A stretch of 41,538 nt of DNA from Chloroflexota bacterium (lineage in GTDB: Bacteria; Chloroflexota; Anaerolineae; UBA2200; JACIWT01), in assembly GCA_014360825.1 (NCBI GenBank), contig JACIWT010000018.1:1-41538 (forward strand). Direction: 5' to 3'. Both the position numbers and the translations under genes were made by a program. Shown here in pieces: positions 22,447 to 29,545 of this stretch (position 1 is its first letter; every line of letters starts with the position of its first letter). The notes below the pieces were generated by a model. That model was not told where the DNA came from. It saw only the letters and a list, made by a program, of their open reading frames with translations, and did no database searches.

Positions 22447-22802
22447 GGATGAGCGCGATGGACAATCACCCCTGGGTACAAGAGTTCCCCGGCGCGATCA
22501 CCGTCTGCGATCGCGAGGGGGTTATTCTGGCAATGAACGATCGGGCGGCGGAAGCCTTCCAGGCTGAGGGTGGCCGAAACCTCATCGGCACCAATGTGCT
22601 GGACTGCCATCCTGAACCGGCGCGCACCAAACTCAAGCGCCTCTTGGAGACCCGGCAGACCAACGTCTATACCATCGAGAAGGGTGGCGTTAAGAAGTTG
22701 ATCTACCAGGCCCCGTGGTACAAGGATGGGGTGTACTGTGGCTACGCGGAACTGAGCCTGGAGATCCCTGGGGAGATGCCGCATTTCGTGCGGGATGCGT
22801 GA
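22443..22802 (+). CDS. Single PAS-domain protein
   Basis: A 119-residue protein that is a lone PAS domain: ITVCDREGVILAMNDRAAEA (residues 19-38), the helix NLIGTNVLDCHPEPART, and the beta strands KKLIYQAPWYKDG and YCGYAELSLEIP. Similar PAS domains occur beside DUF438. No output domain is attached, so it would act by binding a partner or a small ligand; C56-H57-P58 is a possible metal or haem contact, but that is a guess. The last codons and the stop (TGA, 22800-22802) lie in a heptamer array. The start overlaps the protease stop by 4 nt. Confidence 0.78.
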   Translation: MRMSAMDNHPWVQEFPGAITVCDREGVILAMNDRAAEAFQAEGGRNLIGTNVLDCHPEPARTKLKRLLETRQTNVYTIEKGGVKKLIYQAPWYKDGVYCGYAELSLEIPGEMPHFVRDA

Positions 22803-22852
22803 GACGGGATGCGTGAGACGTGAGACGTGATGCGTGATGCGTGAGGGGTGAG
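22794..22852. repeat. Heptamer array (GCGTGAG type), left
   Basis: About eight phased 7-mers, consensus GCGTGAG/ACGTGAG/GCGTGAT. It contains the stop codon of the PAS gene and, through GAGGGGTGAG, the ribosome site of the next gene. It is the same unit and orientation as 25145-25193. Confidence 0.9.
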
Positions 22853-23350
22853 ATGAGTACTACAGCCCAATCAAAGAAAGAAACGATCATTTCGGAACTC
22901 GTTGAAGCGCGGAAGATGATCTTAGAGGCCGCGTCGTCATTGCCCCCGGAAAAGCGAGACGAGGTCTTCCTCGGCATCTGGTCGGTGAGAGACTTGCTCG
23001 CCCACCTCGCCGGCTGGGATTTCACCAACCTGCAGGCGGCGCAGGAGATCCTCGCTGGCCGCCTCCCCGCTTTCTACGCCCGATACGACCACGATTGGCA
23101 AACCTACAACGCAGAATTGGTCTCTATGTACAAGAGGGACGACTTCGCCAGCCTTCTCGCCCTGGTGAAGGGCTCTCACCGCAGACTCATAGAATTCCTG
23201 CAGACCATCCCCGCCGATGAATTCGAGAGGAAACGGGGGCTGCGTTGGCAGGGACACGAGGTAACCATTGCCGGCCTGCTCGAAGTGGAAGCAGCGGATG
23301 AGAGGACGCACTACGCGCAGATCAGGGAGTTTGGAGGAGGAGAAAAATGA
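22853..23350 (+). CDS. ClbS/DinB-like four-helix-bundle protein
   Basis: A 165-residue protein resembling the DinB/ClbS (DfsB) superfamily: an N-terminal helix (KKETIISELVEARKMILEAA), then WSVRDLLAHLAGWDFTNLQA with the conserved His-x-x-x-W pattern, and a C-terminal EAADERTHYAQIREF helix carrying a possible metal-binding His. Members include metal-dependent thiol transferases and the colibactin-resistance hydrolase ClbS. Activity here is unknown. ATG 22853 is chosen because the heptamer-derived GAGGGG is its ribosome site; a GTG at 22841 is possible but less likely. It overlaps the PRPP synthetase start by 4 nt. Confidence 0.78.
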   Translation: MSTTAQSKKETIISELVEARKMILEAASSLPPEKRDEVFLGIWSVRDLLAHLAGWDFTNLQAAQEILAGRLPAFYARYDHDWQTYNAELVSMYKRDDFASLLALVKGSHRRLIEFLQTIPADEFERKRGLRWQGHEVTIAGLLEVEAADERTHYAQIREFGGGEK

Positions 23351-24330
23351 CCACACAGGCGATTGACCCCGCAGAAGTTCGCTTTTTCAGCGGCAGTTCC
23401 AACCCCCAACTGGCCGCCGACATCGCTCACTACCTGGGTGTGCCGCTGGAGAAAACGCTGATCACCCGCTTCAGCAACGATAACCTGTACATCCAACTCG
23501 GCGCCAGCGTGCGCTCCCGCAAGGTGTTCATCGTCCAGTCGCTCTCCCCGCCGGTGAACGACCACCTGATGGAACTGCTCATGATGTTGGATATCGCGCG
23601 CGGAGCAGCAGCCACGGAGATCCACGCCATCATACCTTATTACTCCTTCGCCCGTTCGGACAAGAAGGACGCCCCTCGCATCTGCATCACCGCCCGGCTC
23701 ATCGCCGATCTACTACAAACGTCCGGGGCCACCCACGTGATGACGATGATGCTCCACTCGCCGCAGGTGCACGGCTTCTTCAGCGTGCCCACCGACCCCC
23801 TCAGCAGCCGTCCCATTTTCATGCGCTATTTTCAGGAGCGCGATCTGTCGGGCACCATCGTGGTTACGCCGGATGTCGGGCAGGCCAGGTCGGCGGCTCG
23901 CTTCGCCGGGAACCTGGGCCTGCCAGTCACCACAGGCAACAAGGAGCGGGTCTCGGACACAGAGGTGCGCATTAGTGGCATCGTCGGCCAGCAGGTGCGC
24001 GGCTACAAACGGGCGTTGATCTACGACGACGAGATCGCCACCGGCAGTTCCGTCCTCGAACTCAGCCGCCTCCTGATCGAGCAGGGCGTGCAGGAGATCT
24101 GGGTGATCTGCACCCACGGCGTCTTTGTCGGGGGCGGGCTGGAAAGGCTCGTCGCCGTCCCGCAGATCACGGAGATCGTAACCACCGATACGGTGTACAT
24201 CCCCGCGGAGAAGCGCCATCCGAAATTGCACGTCCTTTCCGTGGCCCCTATTTTCGGCGAGGCGATTCGCCGCAACTACTTGCGACAGTCCATCGGGGAC
24301 CTGTTTGTCTTCGGCGAAGAGGCACCGTAG
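23347..24330 (+). CDS. prs: Divergent ribose-phosphate pyrophosphokinase (PRPP synthetase)
   Basis: A 327-residue protein with the two-domain layout of PRPP synthetase, which makes PRPP from ribose 5-phosphate and ATP for nucleotide, His and Trp synthesis. It has FFSGSSNPQLA, RFSNDNLYIQL in place of RFxDGE, PYYSFARSDKKDAPRICITA (98-117), MLHSPQVHGFF (135-145, keeping the catalytic His137) and the PRPP loop YDDEIATGSS (226-235). The usual DDMIDTAGT loop is therefore replaced by a version closer to ordinary phosphoribosyltransferases. It could be a specialised paralog. It starts within the ClbS-like gene stop (ATGA) with GGAGGAG upstream. Confidence 0.85.
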   Translation: MTTQAIDPAEVRFFSGSSNPQLAADIAHYLGVPLEKTLITRFSNDNLYIQLGASVRSRKVFIVQSLSPPVNDHLMELLMMLDIARGAAATEIHAIIPYYSFARSDKKDAPRICITARLIADLLQTSGATHVMTMMLHSPQVHGFFSVPTDPLSSRPIFMRYFQERDLSGTIVVTPDVGQARSAARFAGNLGLPVTTGNKERVSDTEVRISGIVGQQVRGYKRALIYDDEIATGSSVLELSRLLIEQGVQEIWVICTHGVFVGGGLERLVAVPQITEIVTTDTVYIPAEKRHPKLHVLSVAPIFGEAIRRNYLRQSIGDLFVFGEEAP

Positions 24331-24345
24331 GGGGAGAGATCTAAT

Positions 24346-25164
24346 ATGGAGGGCAGGAAACCAGCATCGGCAGAGGCAACTACGGAACTCTCCTACTTTG
24401 ATATACAGGCGTACTGGGGCGTCACCAAACACATGGGCGGCCTGAGGGCCACCGATGCGCTCACCGAATTGTGCCACATAGACGAGGACAAATACGTCTT
24501 GGAGGTCGGCTGCGGGGTTGGACTCACGTCCTGCTATCTGGCCCAGAAGTATGGCTGTTGGGTGATGGGCGTGGACATCTCCGAGAAGATGGTGGAATGG
24601 GCCCGCAGGAGGGCGGTGAGAAGGAGAGTAGAGGATAGAGTGGAGTTCCGGGTCGCAGACGCGCAGGCCCTGCCCTTCGAGGATGCCCTCTTCGACGTCG
24701 TGATTGGCGAGTCCGTAACGGCGTTCCCAGAAGATAAGCGGAGGGCAGTGAGCGAATACGTGCGGGTTACAAAGCCCGGGGGCTACGTGGGGCTCAATGA
24801 GGGCACTTGGCTGGAGACGCCGCCAGCCGACCTGGTCGAATACGTGAAGCGCACGATGGCCGGAGCGGAGTTCCTGACGCCTGATGGCTGGACGGAGTTG
24901 TTGGCGGGCGCTGGCTTGTCCGACATCGTGGCGCGGACCTACAAAGTCGGCGCACTCCGGCAGCGGCTGGATGAAATGAGCGGCTTGGATTTCGACGACC
25001 TATTGGACAGGCTGAGGGCCTGGGGCACTTTCTTTTCCCTGTACCTCAAGAACCCCGCTTTCAGGAGGTACGCCAGGGAGATAACGCCTTCCGCCAAGAT
25101 CATCCGGGATTTGTTCACCTACTTGGGATATGGGATATATGTGGGCGTGAAGCGTGAGGCGTGA
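24346..25164 (+). CDS. Class I SAM-dependent methyltransferase, small-molecule type
   Basis: A 272-residue methyltransferase of the UbiE/sterol-methyltransferase-like group. Motif I is VLEVGCGVGLTSCYLAQ, then VMGVDISEKMVEWARRR, VADAQALPFEDALFDVVIGE (motif II/III) and VRVTKPGGYVGLNEGTWLE. A helical C-terminal cap (about 165-265) should hold the acceptor, which cannot be named. It lies 15 nt downstream of the PRPP synthetase gene. The final residues KREA and the TGA stop come from the first units of a heptamer array, implying the original C-terminus may have been altered by the repeat. Confidence 0.85.
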   Translation: MEGRKPASAEATTELSYFDIQAYWGVTKHMGGLRATDALTELCHIDEDKYVLEVGCGVGLTSCYLAQKYGCWVMGVDISEKMVEWARRRAVRRRVEDRVEFRVADAQALPFEDALFDVVIGESVTAFPEDKRRAVSEYVRVTKPGGYVGLNEGTWLETPPADLVEYVKRTMAGAEFLTPDGWTELLAGAGLSDIVARTYKVGALRQRLDEMSGLDFDDLLDRLRAWGTFFSLYLKNPAFRRYAREITPSAKIIRDLFTYLGYGIYVGVKREA

Positions 25165-25193
25165 TGCGTGAGGCGTGAGGCGTGAGGCGTGAG
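25145..25193. repeat. Heptamer array (GCGTGAG type), right
   Basis: Seven phased 7-mers GCGTGAG with two single-base variants. It contains the stop codon of the preceding methyltransferase (25162-25164). It is a direct repeat of the array at 22794-22852. Confidence 0.92.
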
Positions 25194-25218
25194 AAGTAAA
25201 CATAACGATGGAGGAGCG

Positions 25219-26067
25219 ATGAACGCCATCGAGGCCGAGGATCTGACCCGCACCTTCAATGGCCTGCGCGCCGTGGATCATCTCACCTTCGCCGTGGACG
25301 AGGGGGAGATCTTCGGCTTCCTGGGCCCGAACGGGGCCGGTAAGACCACCACGATTCGCTTGCTCACCGGCCAACTGCGCCCCACGACGGGCCGCGCCCG
25401 TGTGGCCGGCTGCGACGTGGTGCGCGAACGGGAACATCTCAAGCCCCACATCGGCGTGGTCTTCGAGTACCAGAACCTCTACGAACGGATGTCGGGCCGG
25501 GAGAACCTGGTCTTCAGCGCCCGGCTCTACGGCGTGGATGGACGGCGAGTGGAGGAAGCGCTGGAGCAGGTGGGTCTGCGAGAGCGGGCGAACGATCCCG
25601 TGGCGCGTTACTCCAACGGCATGAAGCAGCGCCTGCTCATCGCCCGGGCCTTACTCCATCGCCCCCGCGTGCTCTTCCTGGACGAGCCCACCAAAGGGCT
25701 GGATCCGAATGTGGCGCGGGAACTCCGCCGCTTGGTAGCCGAGTTGGCCGATCAGGGAATGACCGTCTTTTTGACTACCCATTATATGGAGGAGGCCGAC
25801 CAACTCTGTGGCCGGGTGGCTTTTCTCGACCGCGGGCGCATCGTGGCCCTGGATACCCCCGCGCACCTGAAGGTTGCCTACGGCCAGCCTCTGCTGAAAG
25901 TAACGCTGGATGACGGAGAGCGTCTGAGCCTCGCTCTGGATGACCCCGCCGACGGGCGAAGGCTGGGTGAACTCGCCGCCGCGGGTCGCATCCTCACCGC
26001 GCACTCTGCCGAGGCCACTTTGGAGGACGTCTTCATCCGGCTCACCGGAAGGAGGCTGGCAGAATGA
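25219..26067 (+). CDS. ABC transporter ATP-binding protein, ABC-2/drug-export type
   Basis: A 282-residue ATPase that powers the membrane subunit encoded next. Walker A GPNGAGKTT spans residues 36-44; the signature is YSNGMKQRL (in place of LSGGQ), Walker B is VLFLDEPTKGLD, and the switch His is in LTTHYMEEAD. The C-terminal about 60 residues form the regulatory tail typical of DrrA/YadG-like exporters. ATG 25219 is chosen for GGAGGAG just upstream. The stop overlaps the permease start (ATGA). The exported substrate is unknown, probably a hydrophobic drug or lipid. Confidence 0.9.
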   Translation: MNAIEAEDLTRTFNGLRAVDHLTFAVDEGEIFGFLGPNGAGKTTTIRLLTGQLRPTTGRARVAGCDVVREREHLKPHIGVVFEYQNLYERMSGRENLVFSARLYGVDGRRVEEALEQVGLRERANDPVARYSNGMKQRLLIARALLHRPRVLFLDEPTKGLDPNVARELRRLVAELADQGMTVFLTTHYMEEADQLCGRVAFLDRGRIVALDTPAHLKVAYGQPLLKVTLDDGERLSLALDDPADGRRLGELAAAGRILTAHSAEATLEDVFIRLTGRRLAE

Positions 26068-27146
26068 ACTGGCGGGTGATCTGGGCCATTGCACAGAAAG
26101 ATATCGTGGACTCGATCAAGAATCGGTATATCCTCTTCAGCCTGGTATTGCCCCTCGGCTTGGCGCTGCTCTTCCGCCTGATCTTTCCCAGCCCAAGTGA
26201 GCCAGGCCAGGCGTCCCTGGTCGTGGCGGTGTACGATCCGGCAGGCTCGCGCTTGGTGGCGGGCTTGCGCGATCTGCCCCAGGTGGAGTTATTGGACGTG
26301 GCCTCGGACCAGGAGTTGGCGGCGGTGGTGGCGGAAAGGGCGGTGGGCGGGCTGGCCATACCGGCGGGATTCGACGCCGCAGTGGAGGCGGGGGAGCAGC
26401 CCGAACTGACCGTTTTCCTGAACCTGCGGCGTGGGGGAGGCGAACTGACCGCCTTCCGGCAACTGATGGAGCAGCAGGTGTGGGCGCTGGTAGGGCAGCC
26501 CTCGCCGGCGCGCATTCGCTGGGTGGGCGCGGGCACTCTGCCCGAATCACAGGCCGAGGGCGGCTTTCGCCTGGACCGCTATATCCTGATCCTCCTCCTG
26601 ATGCTGGTCTTGGCTATGACCGGGGCCTTTGTAGTGCCGACGTTGCTGGTGGAGGAGAAGGAGAGGCACACCCTGGAAGCGCTGCTGGTTTCGCCAGCGG
26701 GATTGGGCGACATGGTGGTGGGCAAAGCCTTGACCGGGCTGGTTTACAGCATCCTCATCGCCGGCATACTCATCACCCTGAACGGGGGTTGGACGGGGGA
26801 TCGGCTCGTGACCGCGCTGTTCGTGCTTCTGGGCGCCCTGTTTATGGTGGCGGTGGGACTGCTGATGGGCAGCCTCTGCCGCACGACAATGGAGGTGAAC
26901 ACCTGGGCCAGCATCGTCGCCCTGGCCCTGACGGTGCCCACCTGGTTCACCATAATGCCGATGCCGGCGGCCTTGGAGATCATCTTGCGCCTGATCCCGA
27001 CCCATTATCTGGCACAGGCCCTGGAGTGGACTATGGCCGGCGGGGCATCTTTCGGACAGGTGGGCGCTCCGCTGGCGGTGATGATCGGCAGCGCGGTCTT
27101 CGTCCTCGCTGCCGCGACGTGGGTACTGCGGCGAGAGGAGAAGTAA
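26064..27146 (+). CDS. ABC-2 type permease
   Basis: A 360-residue membrane protein. One N-terminal helix (about 20-45) and an extracytoplasmic domain of about 150 residues are followed by a five-helix C-terminal bundle containing VEEKERHTLEALLVSPAGLG, the cytoplasmic coupling motif of ABC2_membrane_3 (NatB/YhgE-like) exporters. It pairs with the ATPase upstream, overlapping its stop by 4 nt, to form a half-transporter dimer. The substrate is not readable. Confidence 0.88.
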   Translation: MNWRVIWAIAQKDIVDSIKNRYILFSLVLPLGLALLFRLIFPSPSEPGQASLVVAVYDPAGSRLVAGLRDLPQVELLDVASDQELAAVVAERAVGGLAIPAGFDAAVEAGEQPELTVFLNLRRGGGELTAFRQLMEQQVWALVGQPSPARIRWVGAGTLPESQAEGGFRLDRYILILLLMLVLAMTGAFVVPTLLVEEKERHTLEALLVSPAGLGDMVVGKALTGLVYSILIAGILITLNGGWTGDRLVTALFVLLGALFMVAVGLLMGSLCRTTMEVNTWASIVALALTVPTWFTIMPMPAALEIILRLIPTHYLAQALEWTMAGGASFGQVGAPLAVMIGSAVFVLAAATWVLRREEK

Positions 27147-27152
27147 GGTCTA

Positions 27153-27842
27153 ATGCTGATCGTATCAGAGGCGTGGAAGATCGCCTATCCCGGGGCAGCA
27201 ATGGGAGTCCTGGTGATGCGGGGTGTTGCGAACCCAGATCGTCACCCGGCCCTCGACAGATACAAACAAGCGTTAGAAAGACAGTTACGCTCCCGTTTTG
27301 CCGACTGCAGTAGAGCCACGCTGGCGGCTCTCCCGCCCATCCAAGCCTACAACGCTTACTTTGGGCGTTACGAAAAAACCTATCACGTCCTGCTCCAATT
27401 AGAATCCGTCGCCCTGAAAGGCAAATCCATTCCGCGCGTCGCGGCGCTCGTGGAAGCGATGTTTATGGCCGAACTCAAGAACCTGCTCCTGACGGCCGGT
27501 CATGATCTGGAAGCCGTCCAGATGCCCGTGAGACTGGATGTGGCCAGGGGGAATGAACGGTACATCCGACTCAATGGGCAGGAACAACGGCTGAAAGCGG
27601 GCGATATGATGATGACCGATGCTCAAGGGGTCATCTCTTGTGTGCTCTACGGCCCCGACCATCGCACCCGGATCACTCCTGCCACTCGGCGGGTCTTGTT
27701 TGCCGTCTACGCGCCGCCGGGTATTGGAGAACAAGCCGTGTACCAGCATCTGCAAGATATTCAAGCCAATGTCCTGCTCATCGCACCGGAAGCCGAGGCG
27801 GAACTGTGCGAAGTATATGGCACTGCGGAGCAGGCCAAATAA
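27153..27842 (+). CDS. B3/4 domain protein (PheT-editing-domain-like)
   Basis: A 229-residue stand-alone B3/4 domain protein (COG3382), homologous to the tRNA-binding/editing region of the phenylalanyl-tRNA synthetase beta chain. It has the stretch PPIQAYNAYFGRYEKTYHVL, then KSIPRVAALVEAMFMAELKN (residues about 90-109), and the C-terminal VISCVLYGPDHRTRI. Free-standing members are often annotated as possible editing factors or small-molecule binding proteins, with no established substrate. The start is ATG 27153, 6 nt after the permease stop; the ribosome site GGAGAAGTAAGG lies in the permease end. Confidence 0.82.
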   Translation: MLIVSEAWKIAYPGAAMGVLVMRGVANPDRHPALDRYKQALERQLRSRFADCSRATLAALPPIQAYNAYFGRYEKTYHVLLQLESVALKGKSIPRVAALVEAMFMAELKNLLLTAGHDLEAVQMPVRLDVARGNERYIRLNGQEQRLKAGDMMMTDAQGVISCVLYGPDHRTRITPATRRVLFAVYAPPGIGEQAVYQHLQDIQANVLLIAPEAEAELCEVYGTAEQAK

Positions 27843-27858
27843 CCAAAGGGGGATAAAC

Positions 27859-29061
27859 ATGAGTACTGTTCAGTGCAGTCATTGTCAAGGGACTGGCAAG
27901 GTTTTCACACGCCTGTCCCTGACCACAGGTGAAGTAGAATATCGCCCTTGCTCCGTGTGCAATGGAACCGGCTCCGTGCCGGTGGAGAAAGGATATTTCA
28001 CAGAGTATCCTGACCTCTCCTTGGAAAATGCGCTTGCGCTCATGCGAGCGCACGGGAGGCCTGTGGAGATATGCATCTCCGCAAACCACGACATACGCGT
28101 GCTGTTTCAGGACGGGGCCAGATATATACTCGGCGGGTTTACTGTAGGGTATCGGGGTACGGGGCCAGATTACACCAAGCGCTTTCTTGACGCCGCGGGT
28201 TTCGACGTTTCCAGGGATGAGATCGCGGAGATGGAACCACCAGTAACTCTCGTTGCCGGACAGCCCTATATTCCTCCCAAGACACTGGTATTTCAGGCTC
28301 CAACCCTTGAGGAAGCGAGGAAGGCAGCGGTCGAATCAGTGCCGCCAGATGCCAGGGTTCTCTCCCTCGAAGTGGTGTGCGATGGCGCAACGGTTCGGAC
28401 CGTTGAAGCTGTGGGGGTTTCAGAGGAGGCTGCGTATGAAGAAGCGAAAGGGCGTCTCCCAGAGGGAGCAGTGATCGAGGGCAAAGAAGTGCGGGACGAA
28501 ACCCGAACCTTCAGTGGGCAGGGGCTTACAGAGGAGGATGCGTTGCGCGGTTGGCCTCTCAGCCGCGATGTCCCAAAAGGAGCAGGGATCGAGGAGAAAG
28601 AGGTGCGGGAGGAAGTAGAGTTCTACGAGGGCGAGGGCGATACAAAGGCCGCTGCATTCCGGCACGCAAAAGGGTTTCTCCCGAAAGGAGCGGTCATCGT
28701 GAAGAGGGGGGTCCTTCAAGAGGGCTCCCAGGGGACGTTGACTGTAAACGCGCTCTTTGAGCGGGAGGCCAGCGAGAAAGCCTACAGCCAATTGCCCCAA
28801 GGGGCGGTGATAGAATCCATAGATTGCACTCGCGGCCCCCATATACACGAAGGTGTCTTGCCAGGCCTCTTGCTACTCCTCGGCTTGGTGAAAGATAAAC
28901 CCGGAACCTACGAAGTGTCCTGGCAGTCCCCTTGGAGAGTGCAAATCGGGATTCAGAGAATAAAACTGCGACTGACGATCCGGCAAAAATGGGTTACTCT
29001 GACCTATCGGCCACAACCTGCCATCCGGGTACGGTTCCAGCCATCCACCAAGGAGGGGTAA
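27859..29061 (+). CDS. Zinc-ribbon protein with tandem alpha/beta repeats
   Basis: A 400-residue protein not assigned to a named family. Residues 6-13 (CSHCQGTG) and 31-38 (CSVCNGTG) make a DnaJ-type zinc knuckle pair. A globular region follows (about 45-145). Then four to five repeats of about 37 residues run from about 150 to 320, each with a helix (EEARKAAVESVP, AAYEEAKGRLP, AFRHAKGFLP) leading into LPxGAVIExKEV and a strand. A short hydrophobic stretch GVLPGLLLLLGLV and a beta-rich tail end it. The repeat resembles the Jag-N fold by eye. ATG 27859 follows GGGGG. It comes 17 nt after the B3/4 gene. Confidence 0.72.
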   Translation: MSTVQCSHCQGTGKVFTRLSLTTGEVEYRPCSVCNGTGSVPVEKGYFTEYPDLSLENALALMRAHGRPVEICISANHDIRVLFQDGARYILGGFTVGYRGTGPDYTKRFLDAAGFDVSRDEIAEMEPPVTLVAGQPYIPPKTLVFQAPTLEEARKAAVESVPPDARVLSLEVVCDGATVRTVEAVGVSEEAAYEEAKGRLPEGAVIEGKEVRDETRTFSGQGLTEEDALRGWPLSRDVPKGAGIEEKEVREEVEFYEGEGDTKAAAFRHAKGFLPKGAVIVKRGVLQEGSQGTLTVNALFEREASEKAYSQLPQGAVIESIDCTRGPHIHEGVLPGLLLLLGLVKDKPGTYEVSWQSPWRVQIGIQRIKLRLTIRQKWVTLTYRPQPAIRVRFQPSTKEG

Positions 29062-29063
29062 AA

Positions 29064-29276
29064 ATGCATATCTCCCAATTTGCAAACGCGCTGATCTGCC
29101 AGCATTGCTTCAAAACCCACGGCACGAGGGAATGGCCTGTCAACGGGGATTGGGTCCCCTTTTACTTCCAAACAGAGCCGGGCAATTACACTCTTAAGGT
29201 AACGTGCCCGCACTGCAAGAAGGACTGGTATGTGGTGTGGGATCAGAACCCTGGGCCCATGAGGCCGCTGTTATAG
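29064..29276 (+). CDS. Small zinc-ribbon protein
   Basis: A 70-residue protein with CQHC (12-15) and CPHC (48-51), a treble-clef or rubredoxin-like pair spaced by about 32 residues and rich in aromatic residues (WVPFYF, DWYVVW). It starts at ATG 29064, only 2 nt after the stop of the repeat-containing zinc-ribbon gene, with AGGAGGGG 5 nt upstream, so the two are almost certainly co-expressed and may act together. No family name is recognised. Confidence 0.75.
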   Translation: MHISQFANALICQHCFKTHGTREWPVNGDWVPFYFQTEPGNYTLKVTCPHCKKDWYVVWDQNPGPMRPLL

Positions 29277-29545
29277 GAACAGGTGCTGCTTTGGTGTGAA
29301 GCCTTGCGAAGGTTCAAAACCTCTCTGTTCTCGGGCAGTTCTACTGCCCGAGAAAGGGGGGCAGGTCCGCCTTCGCATGAATCGCCCGTGTGTGATGTGA
29401 AGAGCCTTGCGAAGGTTTGGAACCTTCGCAAGGCTAAGGGCTAACGATGGTACGACTTTTTCTACGAACGTTACTACCAGCGATTGTGGGATGATTCGAA
29501 GCCCTTGGTGAAATTTTAAACCCCGTCTGATATAGGGGACAAGCG
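29277..29545. repeat. Intergenic hairpin island 10
   Basis: No gene is seen. An AGCCTTGCGAAGGTT hairpin is cut after its loop and joined to a TTCTCGGGCAGT hairpin (29301-29355), and a complete 15-bp-arm copy follows at 29403-29435. The last 100 nt before the next gene are AT-richer and probably hold its promoter, though no clear hexamers were identified. Confidence 0.8.

Noticed and set aside
29281-29440. tRNA-like arms around GGTTCAAAACC
   Set aside because: The apparent T-arm is part of the AGCCTTGCG hairpin family. No cloverleaf or anticodon stem can be drawn.
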